This document shows, piece after piece, positions 26,883 through 35,154 of a DNA stretch of 64,000 bases (positions are counted from its first letter, which is position 1; each line of letters starts with the position of its first letter). Position numbers and translations under genes: made by a program. The DNA is from Citricoccus zhacaiensis. Its GTDB lineage: Bacteria; Actinomycetota; Actinomycetes; Actinomycetales; Micrococcaceae. Under the pieces are notes generated by a model that saw only the letters and a list, made by a program, of their open reading frames with translations, ran no database searches and was not told the DNA's origin. The stretch is taken from assembly GCF_014645315.1 (NCBI RefSeq), contig NZ_BMLQ01000004.1, forward strand, positions 124,001 to 188,000, read 5' to 3'.

Positions 26883-27533
26883 ATGAAGGCCCTGAGCCCC
26901 CACCAGACGGACAAGCATGCCAGCTGGGCATTCGCGGAGTCCCGTCCGGCCGAGGACGACGTGCTCCTGCGGGCCCGGGAGCGGTCCTCCGACCTGGGGA
27001 TCGTGCCGGTCACCGAGGGCACCGCCGCCCTGTTGACCGTCTTGGCCGCCACCCGCTCCCCCGCGACCCTGGTGGAGATCGGAACCGGTGCCGGCATCTC
27101 CGGCATCGCCCTGATGCGCGGCCTCACCAGGGACGCCATGCTGACCACCATCGACCCCGATGCCGAGGCCCTGCGCGCGGCCCGCGAGGGGTTCGCCGAA
27201 GGTGGGTTCCCCGCCAACCGCACCCGCATGATCACGGGCCGGGCCCGTACCGTGGTCCCGCGGCTCAACAGCAAGGCCTACGACCTGGTGTTCCTCGATG
27301 CGGACAAGGCCTCGCTGGTCTTCCACGTGGAGCAGGCCGCCCGGCTGTTGCGTCCCGGGGGTCTGCTGATCGTCAACGACGCCCTCGACGAGGATCGGGT
27401 CCCCAAGCCCGCCGTCCGCGAGGCGTCGACCGTGGCCGCCCGGGAGGCCGGCAAGCTGTTGCGGGACGAGGAGACCTGGCATTCCGCGCTGGTCCCCACC
27501 GGGTCCGGCGTGCTGTTGGCCGTGCGCCGCTGA
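26883..27533 (+). CDS. SAM-dependent O-methyltransferase
   Basis: 216 residues of the catechol-O-methyltransferase-like family. LVEIGTGAGISGIALMRGL (about 59-77) is motif I, TTIDPDAEAL holds the acidic ribose ligand, and DLVFLDADKASLVF with LIVNDAL carry the metal-binding Asp and Asn residues of the family. It corresponds in position to the methyltransferase gene beside sigE in mycobacteria (Rv1220c). Substrate is unknown. Upstream starts in the open frame fall in low-quality sequence, so the ATG at 26883 was chosen. A strong terminator follows. Confidence 0.92.
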   Translation: MKALSPHQTDKHASWAFAESRPAEDDVLLRARERSSDLGIVPVTEGTAALLTVLAATRSPATLVEIGTGAGISGIALMRGLTRDAMLTTIDPDAEALRAAREGFAEGGFPANRTRMITGRARTVVPRLNSKAYDLVFLDADKASLVFHVEQAARLLRPGGLLIVNDALDEDRVPKPAVREASTVAAREAGKLLRDEETWHSALVPTGSGVLLAVRR

Positions 27534-27576
27534 CAGGCCTCGGCCATCCCCGCCCGGGCTCCGTCCAGACAGGAGA

Positions 27577-27620
27577 AAGCCCCCGGATCCACCGCCTTCG
27601 AGCCGTGGATCCGGGGGCTT
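27577..27620. terminator. Bidirectional intrinsic terminator
   Basis: A perfect 16-bp stem, AAGCCCCCGGATCCAC pairing with 27605-27620, and a 12-base loop. The A and T pairs at the stem base serve both strands. It lies between the convergent O-methyltransferase and DUF3117 genes. Confidence 0.9.
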
Positions 27621-27654
27621 CCTGGTGCCGGACGGGCGACGCCGGCCAGGGAAG

Positions 27655-27825
27655 TCAGGCGTCCGTGACGCCGACGAGGCACTCCTTGAGCGCGTTCGCC
27701 TCGTCCTTGTTGAGTTCGAGCACCAGGCGGCCGCCGCCGTCGATCGGCACGCGCATGATCAGGCTCCGGCCCTCCTTGGTCACTTCCATGGGACCATCCC
27801 CGGTACGAGGCTTCATGGCTGCCAT
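27655..27825 (-). CDS. DUF3117 family protein
   Basis: 56 residues, MAAMKPRTGDGPMEVTKEGR onward, the conserved small actinobacterial DUF3117 protein. The full family length is present. The ATG has GAGAAGGGAA about 6 bases upstream. No catalytic motif is seen and function is unknown. The mRNA leader is about 110 bases and holds a hairpin. The convergent neighbour is separated by a strong terminator. Confidence 0.92.
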   Translation of the reverse strand: MAAMKPRTGDGPMEVTKEGRSLIMRVPIDGGGRLVLELNKDEANALKECLVGVTDA

Positions 27826-27865
27826 CTGTGTTCCCTTCTCGATGCGGTCCCCGTCGTCACAGCGA

Positions 27866-27945
27866 GGCCGCAAGACTGTACGTGCGGCCGTCAGGGCTAA
27901 AGGCATCCCCTGGCGGCCCGCGGAGCGCTTGACACCCCTATTATT
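27866..27945 (-). promoter_or_regulatory. Promoter and leader hairpin of DUF3117
   Basis: AATAAT on the minus strand (27940-27945) is the best -10 candidate in an unusually AT-rich spot. Downstream a GGCCGCA/TGCGGCC hairpin (27866-27889, 10-base loop) lies about 40 bases before the start codon. Confidence 0.4.
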
Positions 27946-27969
27946 CCGGATTCGGCGCGGTGCCGCTAA

Positions 27970-28296
27970 TCACACGACGTCATCTGCACTTTCGCCGGGC
28001 ATTCTCCCTGCCAGATGACGGAGCCTTGCGATCTCCGCATCCCGCTCGGCGAGGGCCCCGGACAGCGTCTCGAGCGCCTCGTCGACCTGGTCCATGCGGT
28101 ATCCGCGCAGCCCCGGCGAGAATCGCAGCGCGGCCACGTCACCCGCCTCAGGGGCCGGGGGCAACAGGACCGGTGGCAGGGCGCGCACGGGCTCGGACAG
28201 CGGCGCCGCGAACCCCGTCCTTCCTGTGACGGCCAGGGCGAGAAGCCCCACCACCACGACGGCGGCCACCAGGACCAGCACCACGAACACGTTCAC
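27970..28296 (-). CDS. Membrane-anchored DivIVA-like protein
   Basis: 108 residues. One N-terminal membrane helix (3-24, VFVVLVLVAAVVVVGLLAL) is followed by a Pro-rich linker and a single DivIVA repeat, LRFSPGLRGYRMDQVDEALETL (about 56-77), then a short coiled coil. DivIVA proteins mark curved membrane and organise polar growth or septation; this short form is probably an accessory. The ATG overlaps the stop of the LOG gene (ATGA), indicating coupling. Confidence 0.85.
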   Translation of the reverse strand: MNVFVVLVLVAAVVVVGLLALAVTGRTGFAAPLSEPVRALPPVLLPPAPEAGDVAALRFSPGLRGYRMDQVDEALETLSGALAERDAEIARLRHLAGRMPGESADDVV

Positions 28297-29141
28297 TGGG
28301 GATCACCCACCGCAAACCCGTGGTCCGCCGTGAGCCGCTGATGGTCCGGGTCCCAGTCCTCCCGGTCGGGCCAACGCCCGCCGGCCACCGTGTTGAGCAC
28401 CAGGTCCACGGCCTCCTCCGGGGAGTCGGCCAGCTGGAGCAGGCTCACGTCGGCCGGATTGACCATGCCGCGCTCGACCAGGCTGTTCCTGATCCAGTCC
28501 ACCAACGGGCCCCAGAAGTCCCGCCCGAGCAACACCACCGGAAAAGCGGTGACCTTGCCGGTCTGGACCAGGGTGAGGGCCTCGAACAGCTCGTCCAGGG
28601 TGCCCAGCCCACCGGGGACCACCACGAATCCCTGGGAGTACTTCAGGAACATCACCTTGCGCACGAAGAAGTAGCGGAAGTCGACGCCTAGGTCGACCCA
28701 GTCGTTCATGCCCTGCTCATGGGGCAGCTCGATACCCAGGCCGACCGAGAGTCCGCCGGCCTCCTTGGCGCCGCGGTTGGCCGCCTCCATGGCCCCAGGC
28801 CCGCCTCCGGTGACCACGCTGAAACCGGCCTCGGCGAGCCGGCGCCCCACCTCTCGGGCCTGCTCGTACTCGGCCGCGCCCGGTCCGGTGCGCGCGGACC
28901 CGAACACGGAGATGGCCGGCCCGAGGTCCGCCAGGGCACCGAAGCCCTCGACGAACTCGCCTTGGATGCGCAGCACCCGCCACGCGTCCGTGGTGGTGGA
29001 CTGCCGTTCCGATGAACGGGGGTCGTCGGAACGGAGCAGCAATTGATCGAAGGTCGGACCGGCGGCAGCAGCACCGCGCAGAGTTTGAGGGCCGCGCCGG
29101 ATTCGCGGAGCGGAGGCGTCCGCATCGCCGTGATGTGACAT
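28293..29141 (-). CDS. LOG family protein (TIGR00730, nucleotide phosphoribohydrolase)
   Basis: 282 residues. GGGPGAMEAANRGAKEAGG and PGGLGTLDELFEALTLVQ are the two signatures of the LOG/lysine-decarboxylase-like Rossmann family, which cleaves nucleoside 5'-monophosphates (cytokinin ribotides in plants). The FVRKVMFLKYSQGFVVVPGG segment contains the catalytic Arg and Glu region. The bacterial substrate is not certain. It is translationally coupled to the DivIVA-like gene. The ATG lies 6 bases after a TAGGCT hexamer. Confidence 0.92.
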   Translation of the reverse strand: MSHHGDADASAPRIRRGPQTLRGAAAAGPTFDQLLLRSDDPRSSERQSTTTDAWRVLRIQGEFVEGFGALADLGPAISVFGSARTGPGAAEYEQAREVGRRLAEAGFSVVTGGGPGAMEAANRGAKEAGGLSVGLGIELPHEQGMNDWVDLGVDFRYFFVRKVMFLKYSQGFVVVPGGLGTLDELFEALTLVQTGKVTAFPVVLLGRDFWGPLVDWIRNSLVERGMVNPADVSLLQLADSPEEAVDLVLNTVAGGRWPDREDWDPDHQRLTADHGFAVGDPQ

Positions 29142-29153
29142 GAGCCCAGCCTA
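29142..29153 (-). promoter_or_regulatory. Leaderless promoter of the LOG gene
   Basis: TAGGCT on the minus strand (29148-29153) with 6 bases to the ATG. Confidence 0.55.
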
Positions 29154-29272
29154 TCGCCGCACCGGGACCCACGAGCCCGGGCCGAATCGCGCAAGAAGTG
29201 TTTCAGAACGGCAACGATTGGGTTAAAAGCGCCCTGACGACCACCTTGTGATGATCTGGCCCGACCTTGTCC

Positions 29273-29278
29273 TATAGT
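29273..29278 (+). promoter_or_regulatory. -10 element of the glutamate importer operon
   Basis: TATAGT, 9 bases before the ATG at 29288, so the leader would be only a few bases. No well-spaced -35 is seen. Confidence 0.45.
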
Positions 29279-29287
29279 CTCTCCCCT

Positions 29288-30082
29288 ATGACGCAGAGCA
29301 CACCGGCCCCGACGGATCCCCCCGCAGCCGACTCCACCGCGAAGCGAGCCCTCGTTGAACTGGACAATGTCAACAAGCACTTCGGTTCGTTCCAGGCCCT
29401 GAAGGACATCAACCTGACCATCCCCGAGGGGCAGGTGGCGATCGTCGTCGGCCCCTCCGGCTCCGGCAAGTCAACGCTCTGCCGCACCATCAACCGCCTC
29501 GAGACCATCGATGAGGGCGGCACCATCCGCATTGACGGAAAGCCGCTCCCCGCGGAGGGCAAGGGACTCGCCCAGCTGCGGGCCGACGTCGGGATGGTCT
29601 TCCAGTCCTTCAACCTCTTCGCCCACAAGTCGATCGTCGAGAACGTGACGCTGGGACCGATCAAGGTCAAGGGCCTCAAGAAGTCCCAAGCGCAGGAGGA
29701 GGCCATGGCCCTGCTGGAACGCGTGGGGGTGGCCCAACAGGCCAAGAAGATGCCCGCCCAGCTCTCCGGCGGACAGCAGCAGCGGGTGGCCATCGCCCGT
29801 GCGCTGGCCATGCGACCCAAGGTGATGCTCTTCGACGAACCCACGTCCGCCCTGGACCCCGAGATGGTCCAGGAGGTCCTGGACGTCATGGTCCAGCTGG
29901 CGCACGAGGGGATGACCATGGTCGTGGTCACGCATGAGATGGGCTTCGCCCGCAAGGCCGGTGACCGCGTGATCTTCATGGACCAGGGCGCCATCCTCGA
30001 GGACACCGAGCCCGAGTCATTCTTCACCCATCCGCAACATCCCCGGGCCAAGGACTTCCTCGGGAAGATCCTCACCCACTGA
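29288..30082 (+). CDS. gluA: Amino-acid ABC transporter ATP-binding protein (GluA-like)
   Basis: 264 residues. Walker [10 protein letters not shown] is at 55-63, the ABC signature [15 protein letters not shown] near 155, Walker [14 protein letters not shown] near 176, and the H-loop [15 protein letters not shown] near 212. Sequence and gene order (ATPase, lipoprotein, two permeases) match the GluABCD glutamate importer of Corynebacterium and relatives. The N-terminal 20 residues are Thr/Pro rich. The ATG at 29288 is preferred over an upstream in-frame start because the -10 element lies between them. Confidence 0.93.
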   Translation: MTQSTPAPTDPPAADSTAKRALVELDNVNKHFGSFQALKDINLTIPEGQVAIVVGPSGSGKSTLCRTINRLETIDEGGTIRIDGKPLPAEGKGLAQLRADVGMVFQSFNLFAHKSIVENVTLGPIKVKGLKKSQAQEEAMALLERVGVAQQAKKMPAQLSGGQQQRVAIARALAMRPKVMLFDEPTSALDPEMVQEVLDVMVQLAHEGMTMVVVTHEMGFARKAGDRVIFMDQGAILEDTEPESFFTHPQHPRAKDFLGKILTH

Positions 30083-30152
30083 CCCCGTCCCTGACACCGC
30101 ACCCACACCGCACCCAACCGCTCATCACTCGAGCACCGCTCCTGGAGGAACA

Positions 30153-31025
30153 ATGCGCAAGAAGCTCCTTTCCACCGCCGCCATCGCCGCGTCGGCCGCC
30201 CTCGTCCTGTCTGCCTGCTCCCCGTCCTCCACCGAGGAGGGCGGCGAGTCCGGCGGCAGTGAGACCGCAGCCGGCGGCGAGACCGTCCGCATCGGCATCA
30301 AGTTCGACCAGCCGGGCCTCGGCTTCCGCGAGGGCAACAGCGATCCCACCGGGTTCGACGTGGACGTGGCCAAGTACGTGGCCGGCGAGCTCGGCTACAC
30401 CGAGGACCAGATCGAGTGGGTCCAGACCCCCTCTGCCAACCGTGAGAACGCCCTCGAGGGCGGCGAGGTCGACATGATCTTCGCCACGTACTCCATCACG
30501 GACGAGCGTGCTCAGCGCGTCGGCTTCGCCGGACCGTACTTCGTGGCCGGTCAGGACCTGCTGGTCCGCGCCGACGACTCTGAGATCACCGGCCCGGAGG
30601 ATCTCGAGGGCAAGAACCTGTGCTCCGTCACCGGTTCCACCTCCGCCCAGAAGATCAAGGATGAGTTCGCCTCCGGGGTGAACCTGGTCGAGCAGGGCGG
30701 CTACGCCGAGTGCGTGACCTACCTCGAGTCCGGCCAGGTGGACGCCGTCACCACGGACGACATCATCCTGGCCGGTCTGGCCGCGACCCCGGAGAACTCG
30801 GGCAAGTTCACGGTTGTCGGCAACCCCTTCACCGTCGAGCGCTACGGCGTCGGCATCCCGAAGGGCGACGAGCAGTGCCAGGCCATCAACGACGCCATCA
30901 CCAAGATGAAGGACGAGGGCGCCTGGGAAAAGGCCCTGACCGCCAACACCGAGGGCACCGGGTACACCCCTGACGATGAGCTGAACTCCGGCCCCGAGGC
31001 TGAGATGGAATCCTGCGAGGCCTGA
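30153..31025 (+). CDS. gluB: Glutamate-type ABC transporter substrate-binding lipoprotein
   Basis: 290 residues. It has a lipoprotein signal peptide: charged MRKK, hydrophobic core, and lipobox LSAC with Cys22 as lipidation site. After a Ser/Gly/Glu linker the periplasmic-binding-protein class 3 domain follows, with GFDVDVAKYVAGELG and the ATYSITDERAQRVGFAGPYF signature. It captures glutamate or related acidic amino acids outside the membrane. A GGAGG ribosome site precedes the ATG. A very strong hairpin lies directly after the gene. Confidence 0.93.
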   Translation: MRKKLLSTAAIAASAALVLSACSPSSTEEGGESGGSETAAGGETVRIGIKFDQPGLGFREGNSDPTGFDVDVAKYVAGELGYTEDQIEWVQTPSANRENALEGGEVDMIFATYSITDERAQRVGFAGPYFVAGQDLLVRADDSEITGPEDLEGKNLCSVTGSTSAQKIKDEFASGVNLVEQGGYAECVTYLESGQVDAVTTDDIILAGLAATPENSGKFTVVGNPFTVERYGVGIPKGDEQCQAINDAITKMKDEGAWEKALTANTEGTGYTPDDELNSGPEAEMESCEA

Positions 31026-31042
31026 GCCGACCAGCACCGTAG

Positions 31043-31082
31043 GACGGCGGCGGGCCGGGCAACCTCCCGGCCCGCCGCCGTC
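31043..31082 (+). terminator. Strong hairpin between gluB and gluC
   Basis: A perfect 17-bp GC-rich stem (31043-31059 with 31066-31082) and 6-base loop, without a T tract. Inside an operon after the binding-protein gene, it probably protects the upstream mRNA or attenuates downstream expression rather than ending all transcription. Confidence 0.75.
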
Positions 31083-31153
31083 GTCCTCCGGCCACCTCCA
31101 CCGGCCACGGCCCCGGCGCACCCCCAGCCGCCGGCCACTGACACAGGAAGCTC

Positions 31154-31828
31154 ATGAACGGATTCCTCGAACTCTTCGCCGACTATGACATCTTCGGCGC
31201 CTTCTGGATGAACATCCGGCTGACCCTCTTGGCGGCCGTCGGCTCCTTCGTCCTCGGCACGGTCCTCGCCATCTTCAGGATCTCCCCCGTCGGGTCCCTC
31301 CGGGGCATCGGCACGGCCTACGTCAACACCATCCGCAACACGCCGCTGACCATCATCATGGTGCTCGGCGTCCTGGCCGTGTGGGGCCAGCTGAAGATCG
31401 AGTTCTTCCAGGATTTCGACCTGAACTTCTTCACCTACGCCGTGATCGCCCTGTCCCTCTACCACGCGTCCTTCGTATGCGAGGCGATCCGCTCGGGCGT
31501 CAACACCGTGCCCCTCGGACAGGCGGAGGCAGCGCGCGCGATCGGGCTCAGCTTCCTGCCGGCGGCCCGTCTGGTGGTCCTCCCCCAGGCATTGCGCGGT
31601 GCCGTGACCCCGCTGGGCAACACGTTGATCGCGCTGACGAAGAACACGACGGTGGCCGCGGCGGCCTCCGTGGCCGAGGCCTCGGGGCTGATGAAGTCCA
31701 TGATCGAGTTCAACCCGGACCTGATGATCTACATCTTCCTCACCATCGCGATCGGATTCTGCATCATCGTCATCCCCATGGGCATCCTGACCACCTGGCT
31801 CTCTGACAAACTGGCGGTGGCCCGATGA
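31154..31828 (+). CDS. gluC: Amino-acid ABC transporter permease
   Basis: 224 residues with about five membrane helices. The HisM/PheP-type family motif with the EAA loop is visible: EAARAIGLSFLPAARLVVLPQAL (about 120-142), which docks to the ATPase. The N-terminal MNIRLTLLAAVGSFVLGTVLA segment is the usual first helix. The ATG has AGGAAG four bases upstream. The stop overlaps the start of the next permease gene (ATGA). Confidence 0.92.
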   Translation: MNGFLELFADYDIFGAFWMNIRLTLLAAVGSFVLGTVLAIFRISPVGSLRGIGTAYVNTIRNTPLTIIMVLGVLAVWGQLKIEFFQDFDLNFFTYAVIALSLYHASFVCEAIRSGVNTVPLGQAEAARAIGLSFLPAARLVVLPQALRGAVTPLGNTLIALTKNTTVAAAASVAEASGLMKSMIEFNPDLMIYIFLTIAIGFCIIVIPMGILTTWLSDKLAVAR

Positions 31829-32715
31829 GCGCACAGACCTCCGTTCTCTTCGACGCCCCGGGCCCCAAGGCCCGGCGCAACATCCTGATCTCCAACGCGA
31901 TCGCCCTCGCCGTGGTCCTGGTCGTGGTCATCCTCGTGCTGATGCAGCTGGACCGTCAGGACCAGCTGGCGCCGGACAAGTGGGTCAACGCCCTGAACGG
32001 CAACGCCTGGGCCAACTACTACCTGCCCGGCCTGCAGTTCACCCTGCAGTCCTCCGGCATCGCGGTGGTCACGGCCCTGGTCTTCGGACTGGTCTTCGGC
32101 TTCCTGCGGTTGGCCCCGTTCGCCATCATCCGCGGGATCTCCGGCGTCATCGTGGAGTTCTTCCGCGCCGTGCCGGTGCTGGTGATGATGTTCTTCCTGT
32201 ACTTCTTCTTCTCCCGCGTGGTGGCTCCCACGGGGCTGATCGCCTCCGCTGATGCGGCGTACTACGGCGTCATCGTGGGCCTGACGGTCTACAACGGGGC
32301 CGTCATCGCCGAACTCGTCCGGTCCGGCGTGAAGTCCCTGCCCAAGGGGCAGCGGGAAGCCGCGGCGGCGGTCGGCATGACCGGCAACCAGTCCCTGCGT
32401 CTGGTGGAGGTTCCGCAGGCGCTGACCGCCATGCTGCCGTCCCTGCTCAGTCAGTTCGTGGTCATCCTCAAGGACTCCGCCCTGGGCTACCTGATCGGCT
32501 TCTACGAACTGCTGCAGTATTCACGCCAGCTGGGCTCCGGCTATTCGAACATCCTGCAGACGCTCGTGGTGGCGGCGCTGATCTTCATCGTCATTAACTT
32601 CATCCTCACCTGGCTGGCGACGAAGCTGGCCGGCACCCTGTCCTCCCGCACCGGTGGCGACACGGCCCCGGCCACCTCCACCACCATGGTCTCCACCATC
32701 GAGGTCGCCAAGTAG
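31825..32715 (+). CDS. gluD: Amino-acid ABC transporter permease
   Basis: 296 residues, longer than its partner because of an N-terminal extra helix and loop (residues 1-55). The EAA loop REAAAAVGMTGNQSLRLVEVPQAL (about 173-196) and several membrane helices identify the second permease. The last 25 residues are a cytoplasmic Thr-rich tail. It ends 12 bases before the convergent dapE stop, and I see no terminator there, so readthrough or overlapping 3' ends are possible. Confidence 0.92.
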   Translation: MSAQTSVLFDAPGPKARRNILISNAIALAVVLVVVILVLMQLDRQDQLAPDKWVNALNGNAWANYYLPGLQFTLQSSGIAVVTALVFGLVFGFLRLAPFAIIRGISGVIVEFFRAVPVLVMMFFLYFFFSRVVAPTGLIASADAAYYGVIVGLTVYNGAVIAELVRSGVKSLPKGQREAAAAVGMTGNQSLRLVEVPQALTAMLPSLLSQFVVILKDSALGYLIGFYELLQYSRQLGSGYSNILQTLVVAALIFIVINFILTWLATKLAGTLSSRTGGDTAPATSTTMVSTIEVAK

Positions 32716-32727
32716 GTCCGGAGTAGG

Positions 32728-33972
32728 TCAGGACGACGCGGATGCCGGGCCGACGTCCGGCACCAGCCACCGGCGCAGGGCGGCCAGGCAGTCACGGATG
32801 GCACCGGCGGTGACATGCTCGTCGTCCGTGTGGGCCAGCAGGGCGTCCCCGGGGCCGAAGTTCACCGCGGGCACCCCGAGCTCGGAGAACCGGGCGACGT
32901 CCGTCCAGCCATACTTCGGCATCGGTGTTCCCCCCACGGCTGCGACGAAGGCGGCGGCGGCCGGACGGTCCAATCCGGGCCGGGCCGAGGGCGACTCGTC
33001 GACGATCTCCACCCGGTCACGTCCGATGCCGGCCTCGGCCAGCACCGCGTACACGTGCGCATGGGCCTGCTCGAGGTCCTTGTCCGGGGCGAACCGGTAA
33101 TTGACCTCCACGGTGCAGGCGTCCGGAATGACGTTTCCGGCGGTCCCCCCGTGGATCCGGACCGCGTTCAGGCCCTCACGGTAGTCGAGTCCCTCGACCG
33201 TGATGGTGGCGGGACGATAGGCGGCCAGCGCCGCCAGCAGGGGCCCGGCCGCGTGGATGGCGTTCTCGCCCTTCCAGGCCCGCCCGGAGTGGGCCGCCAC
33301 CCCCGGCACCGTGACCACGTAGCGATTGGTCCCGTTGCAGCCGCCCTCCACCACACCGTCGGTGGGCTCCAGCAGCACGGCGAAGTCGGCCTGAACCAGC
33401 TCCGGTGCCTCGCGGGCCACCCGAGCCAGCCCCGAGTGTTCGGAACCGACTTCCTCATGGTCGTAGAACACCCAGGTGACATCGTGCGCGGGGAGGGGGC
33501 CGGCGTCGCGCCCGATCCATCCGGCCAGCGCCAGCTGGACGGCCACCCCGGACTTCATGTCCGTGGCACCACGGCCGTAGAGCACGTCCGCGTCCGCCGG
33601 ACTGGCACCGGGCGTCTCGGGTCCGGACGTCACAGTCCCGACGCCGGCCGGCGACTCCCAGCTGGAGGGCACCGTCCCGCGTGCGCCGGGGGTGGTGGGC
33701 AGCGGCACCGTGTCCAGGTGCCCGGCCAGCACGACGCGGGTTGGCAGCCCGAAGTCGGTGCGCGCCACGACGCTGTCCCCGATGCGGTGGATCTCCAACC
33801 GCGGCAGGGAGCGCAAGGCGGCCTCGACGGCGTCGGCGAGCGGGGTCTCGTGGTCCGAGACCGAGGGGATGTCCAGCAGTGCGGCCGTCAACGTCGCCAC
33901 GTCCGAGTCGAGGGGTGGCAGGACGGGGACGGGATGGCCGGAGACGGGCCCGGCGTGGCTGGTGCTTTCCAT
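32728..33972 (-). CDS. dapE: Succinyl-diaminopimelate desuccinylase
   Basis: 414 residues, M20 family. GHLDTVP (about 82-88) carries the first metal-binding His and Asp; GRGATDMKSG (about 128-137) the bridging Asp; and YDHEEVGSEHSGL the catalytic and ligand Glu residues. It produces LL-diaminopimelate and succinate. A low-complexity insertion of about 30 residues separates the first two motifs. The ATG lies 7 bases after a TAGACT hexamer; the gene diverges from dapD, an enzyme of the same pathway, so shared control is likely. Confidence 0.94.
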   Translation of the reverse strand: MESTSHAGPVSGHPVPVLPPLDSDVATLTAALLDIPSVSDHETPLADAVEAALRSLPRLEIHRIGDSVVARTDFGLPTRVVLAGHLDTVPLPTTPGARGTVPSSWESPAGVGTVTSGPETPGASPADADVLYGRGATDMKSGVAVQLALAGWIGRDAGPLPAHDVTWVFYDHEEVGSEHSGLARVAREAPELVQADFAVLLEPTDGVVEGGCNGTNRYVVTVPGVAAHSGRAWKGENAIHAAGPLLAALAAYRPATITVEGLDYREGLNAVRIHGGTAGNVIPDACTVEVNYRFAPDKDLEQAHAHVYAVLAEAGIGRDRVEIVDESPSARPGLDRPAAAAFVAAVGGTPMPKYGWTDVARFSELGVPAVNFGPGDALLAHTDDEHVTAGAIRDCLAALRRWLVPDVGPASASS

Positions 33973-33985
33973 GCCCGTCAGTCTA
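33973..33985 (-). promoter_or_regulatory. Leaderless promoter of dapE
   Basis: TAGACT on the minus strand (33980-33985), 7 bases before the ATG. Confidence 0.6.
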
Positions 33986-33997
33986 AGTCCGGGCCAG

Positions 33998-34010
33998 TAG
34001 GATATTTCCC
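33998..34010 (+). promoter_or_regulatory. Leaderless promoter of dapD
   Basis: TAGGAT (33998-34003), 7 bases before the ATG at 34011. It faces away from the dapE promoter only 12 bases to the left, so each -35 region must overlap the other promoter. Confidence 0.6.
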
Positions 34011-35066
34011 ATGACCTCCACCCCCACCCAGCCGGGTTCCAGCCTGTCCGCCGACCGTTCCGACCACGCCGATGCCGCTCGTCCAGGCGGCGTGCGCACG
34101 GCCTCAGGCGTCGGGCTGGCCACGGTGGCGGACGACGGCACCGTGCTCGACGTCTGGTATCCCGCCCCGGTGCTCGGCACTGACGGCGGAGGACTGGAGG
34201 CCGAGCTGGCAGCGGTGGCGGTGACCGACGCAGACCGTGGCACCAGCCAGCAGGTCCACACCGTGCAGATCGATCTCGACGCGGCCCCCGCAGACGCCAT
34301 GGACGCCTGGTTGCGCCTCCATCTGCTGTCCCACCGGCTGGTCCGGCCGAACACCATCAACCTGGACGGCGTCTTCGGAGTGCTGGCCAACGTGGTGTGG
34401 ACGAACTTCGGCCCCTGCCTGCCGGCCGGATTCGAGACCACGCGGCTCCGGCTGCGCGCCCGCGGTCCCGTGCAGGTCTACGGCGTCGACAAGTTCCCCC
34501 GCATGACCGATTACGTGGTGCCCACCGGCGTGCGCATCGGCGACGCCGACCGGGTCCGACTCGGGGCCCACCTGGCCGAGGGCACGACCGTGATGCATGA
34601 GGGCTTCGTGAACTTCAACGCCGGCACGTTCGGCGCCTCCATGGTGGAGGGCCGGATCTCGGCCGGCGTCGTGGTGGGTGACGGCTCCGACGTGGGCGGC
34701 GGCGCCTCCATCATGGGCACCCTCTCGGGCGGAGGGTCCCAGCGGATCACCATCGGCGAGCGGGTGCTGCTGGGGGCCAACTCCGGCGTGGGCATCTCCG
34801 TGGGCGACGACTCCGTGGTCGAGGCGGGGCTCTACATCACGGCCGGCACCCGGGTGTCCGTACGCATGGACTCCCGTGACGGGTCCACCGGTAAGGCTGG
34901 CGGGGAGGCAGGTGGAGAAGCCGTTCGGGAGACCACCGTCAAGGCCCTCGACCTCTCGGGTGTCCCCCACCTGCTGTTCCGCCGCGATTCCTCCACCGGT
35001 CAGGTCCAGGCCCTGCCCCGCGCCGGCCAGACCGTGGCACTCAATGACGCCCTGCACGCCAACTGA
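34011..35066 (+). CDS. dapD: Tetrahydrodipicolinate N-succinyltransferase (actinobacterial type)
   Basis: 351 residues. An N-terminal domain (to about 170) is followed by left-handed beta-helix hexapeptide repeats, [18 protein letters not shown] and [18 protein letters not shown], as in trimeric acyltransferases. It succinylates tetrahydrodipicolinate, the first step of the succinylase branch. Residues about 284-305 contain a Gly/Lys/Glu-rich insertion near the C-terminal part. Start and promoter are discussed with the upstream site. Confidence 0.94.
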   Translation: MTSTPTQPGSSLSADRSDHADAARPGGVRTASGVGLATVADDGTVLDVWYPAPVLGTDGGGLEAELAAVAVTDADRGTSQQVHTVQIDLDAAPADAMDAWLRLHLLSHRLVRPNTINLDGVFGVLANVVWTNFGPCLPAGFETTRLRLRARGPVQVYGVDKFPRMTDYVVPTGVRIGDADRVRLGAHLAEGTTVMHEGFVNFNAGTFGASMVEGRISAGVVVGDGSDVGGGASIMGTLSGGGSQRITIGERVLLGANSGVGISVGDDSVVEAGLYITAGTRVSVRMDSRDGSTGKAGGEAGGEAVRETTVKALDLSGVPHLLFRRDSSTGQVQALPRAGQTVALNDALHAN

Positions 35067-35154
35067 CCCCGAGTAGCCCGACCATGCCGAACGCCGCCGC
35101 ATCACGACCCCTGAGGCCGTCCGGCCTGGAACGCGCGCGAGGGGTGCAGCGCCG

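Noticed and set aside
27929-27934. A perfect TTGACA on the plus strand
   Set aside because: No -10 at usable spacing and no plus-strand gene downstream.
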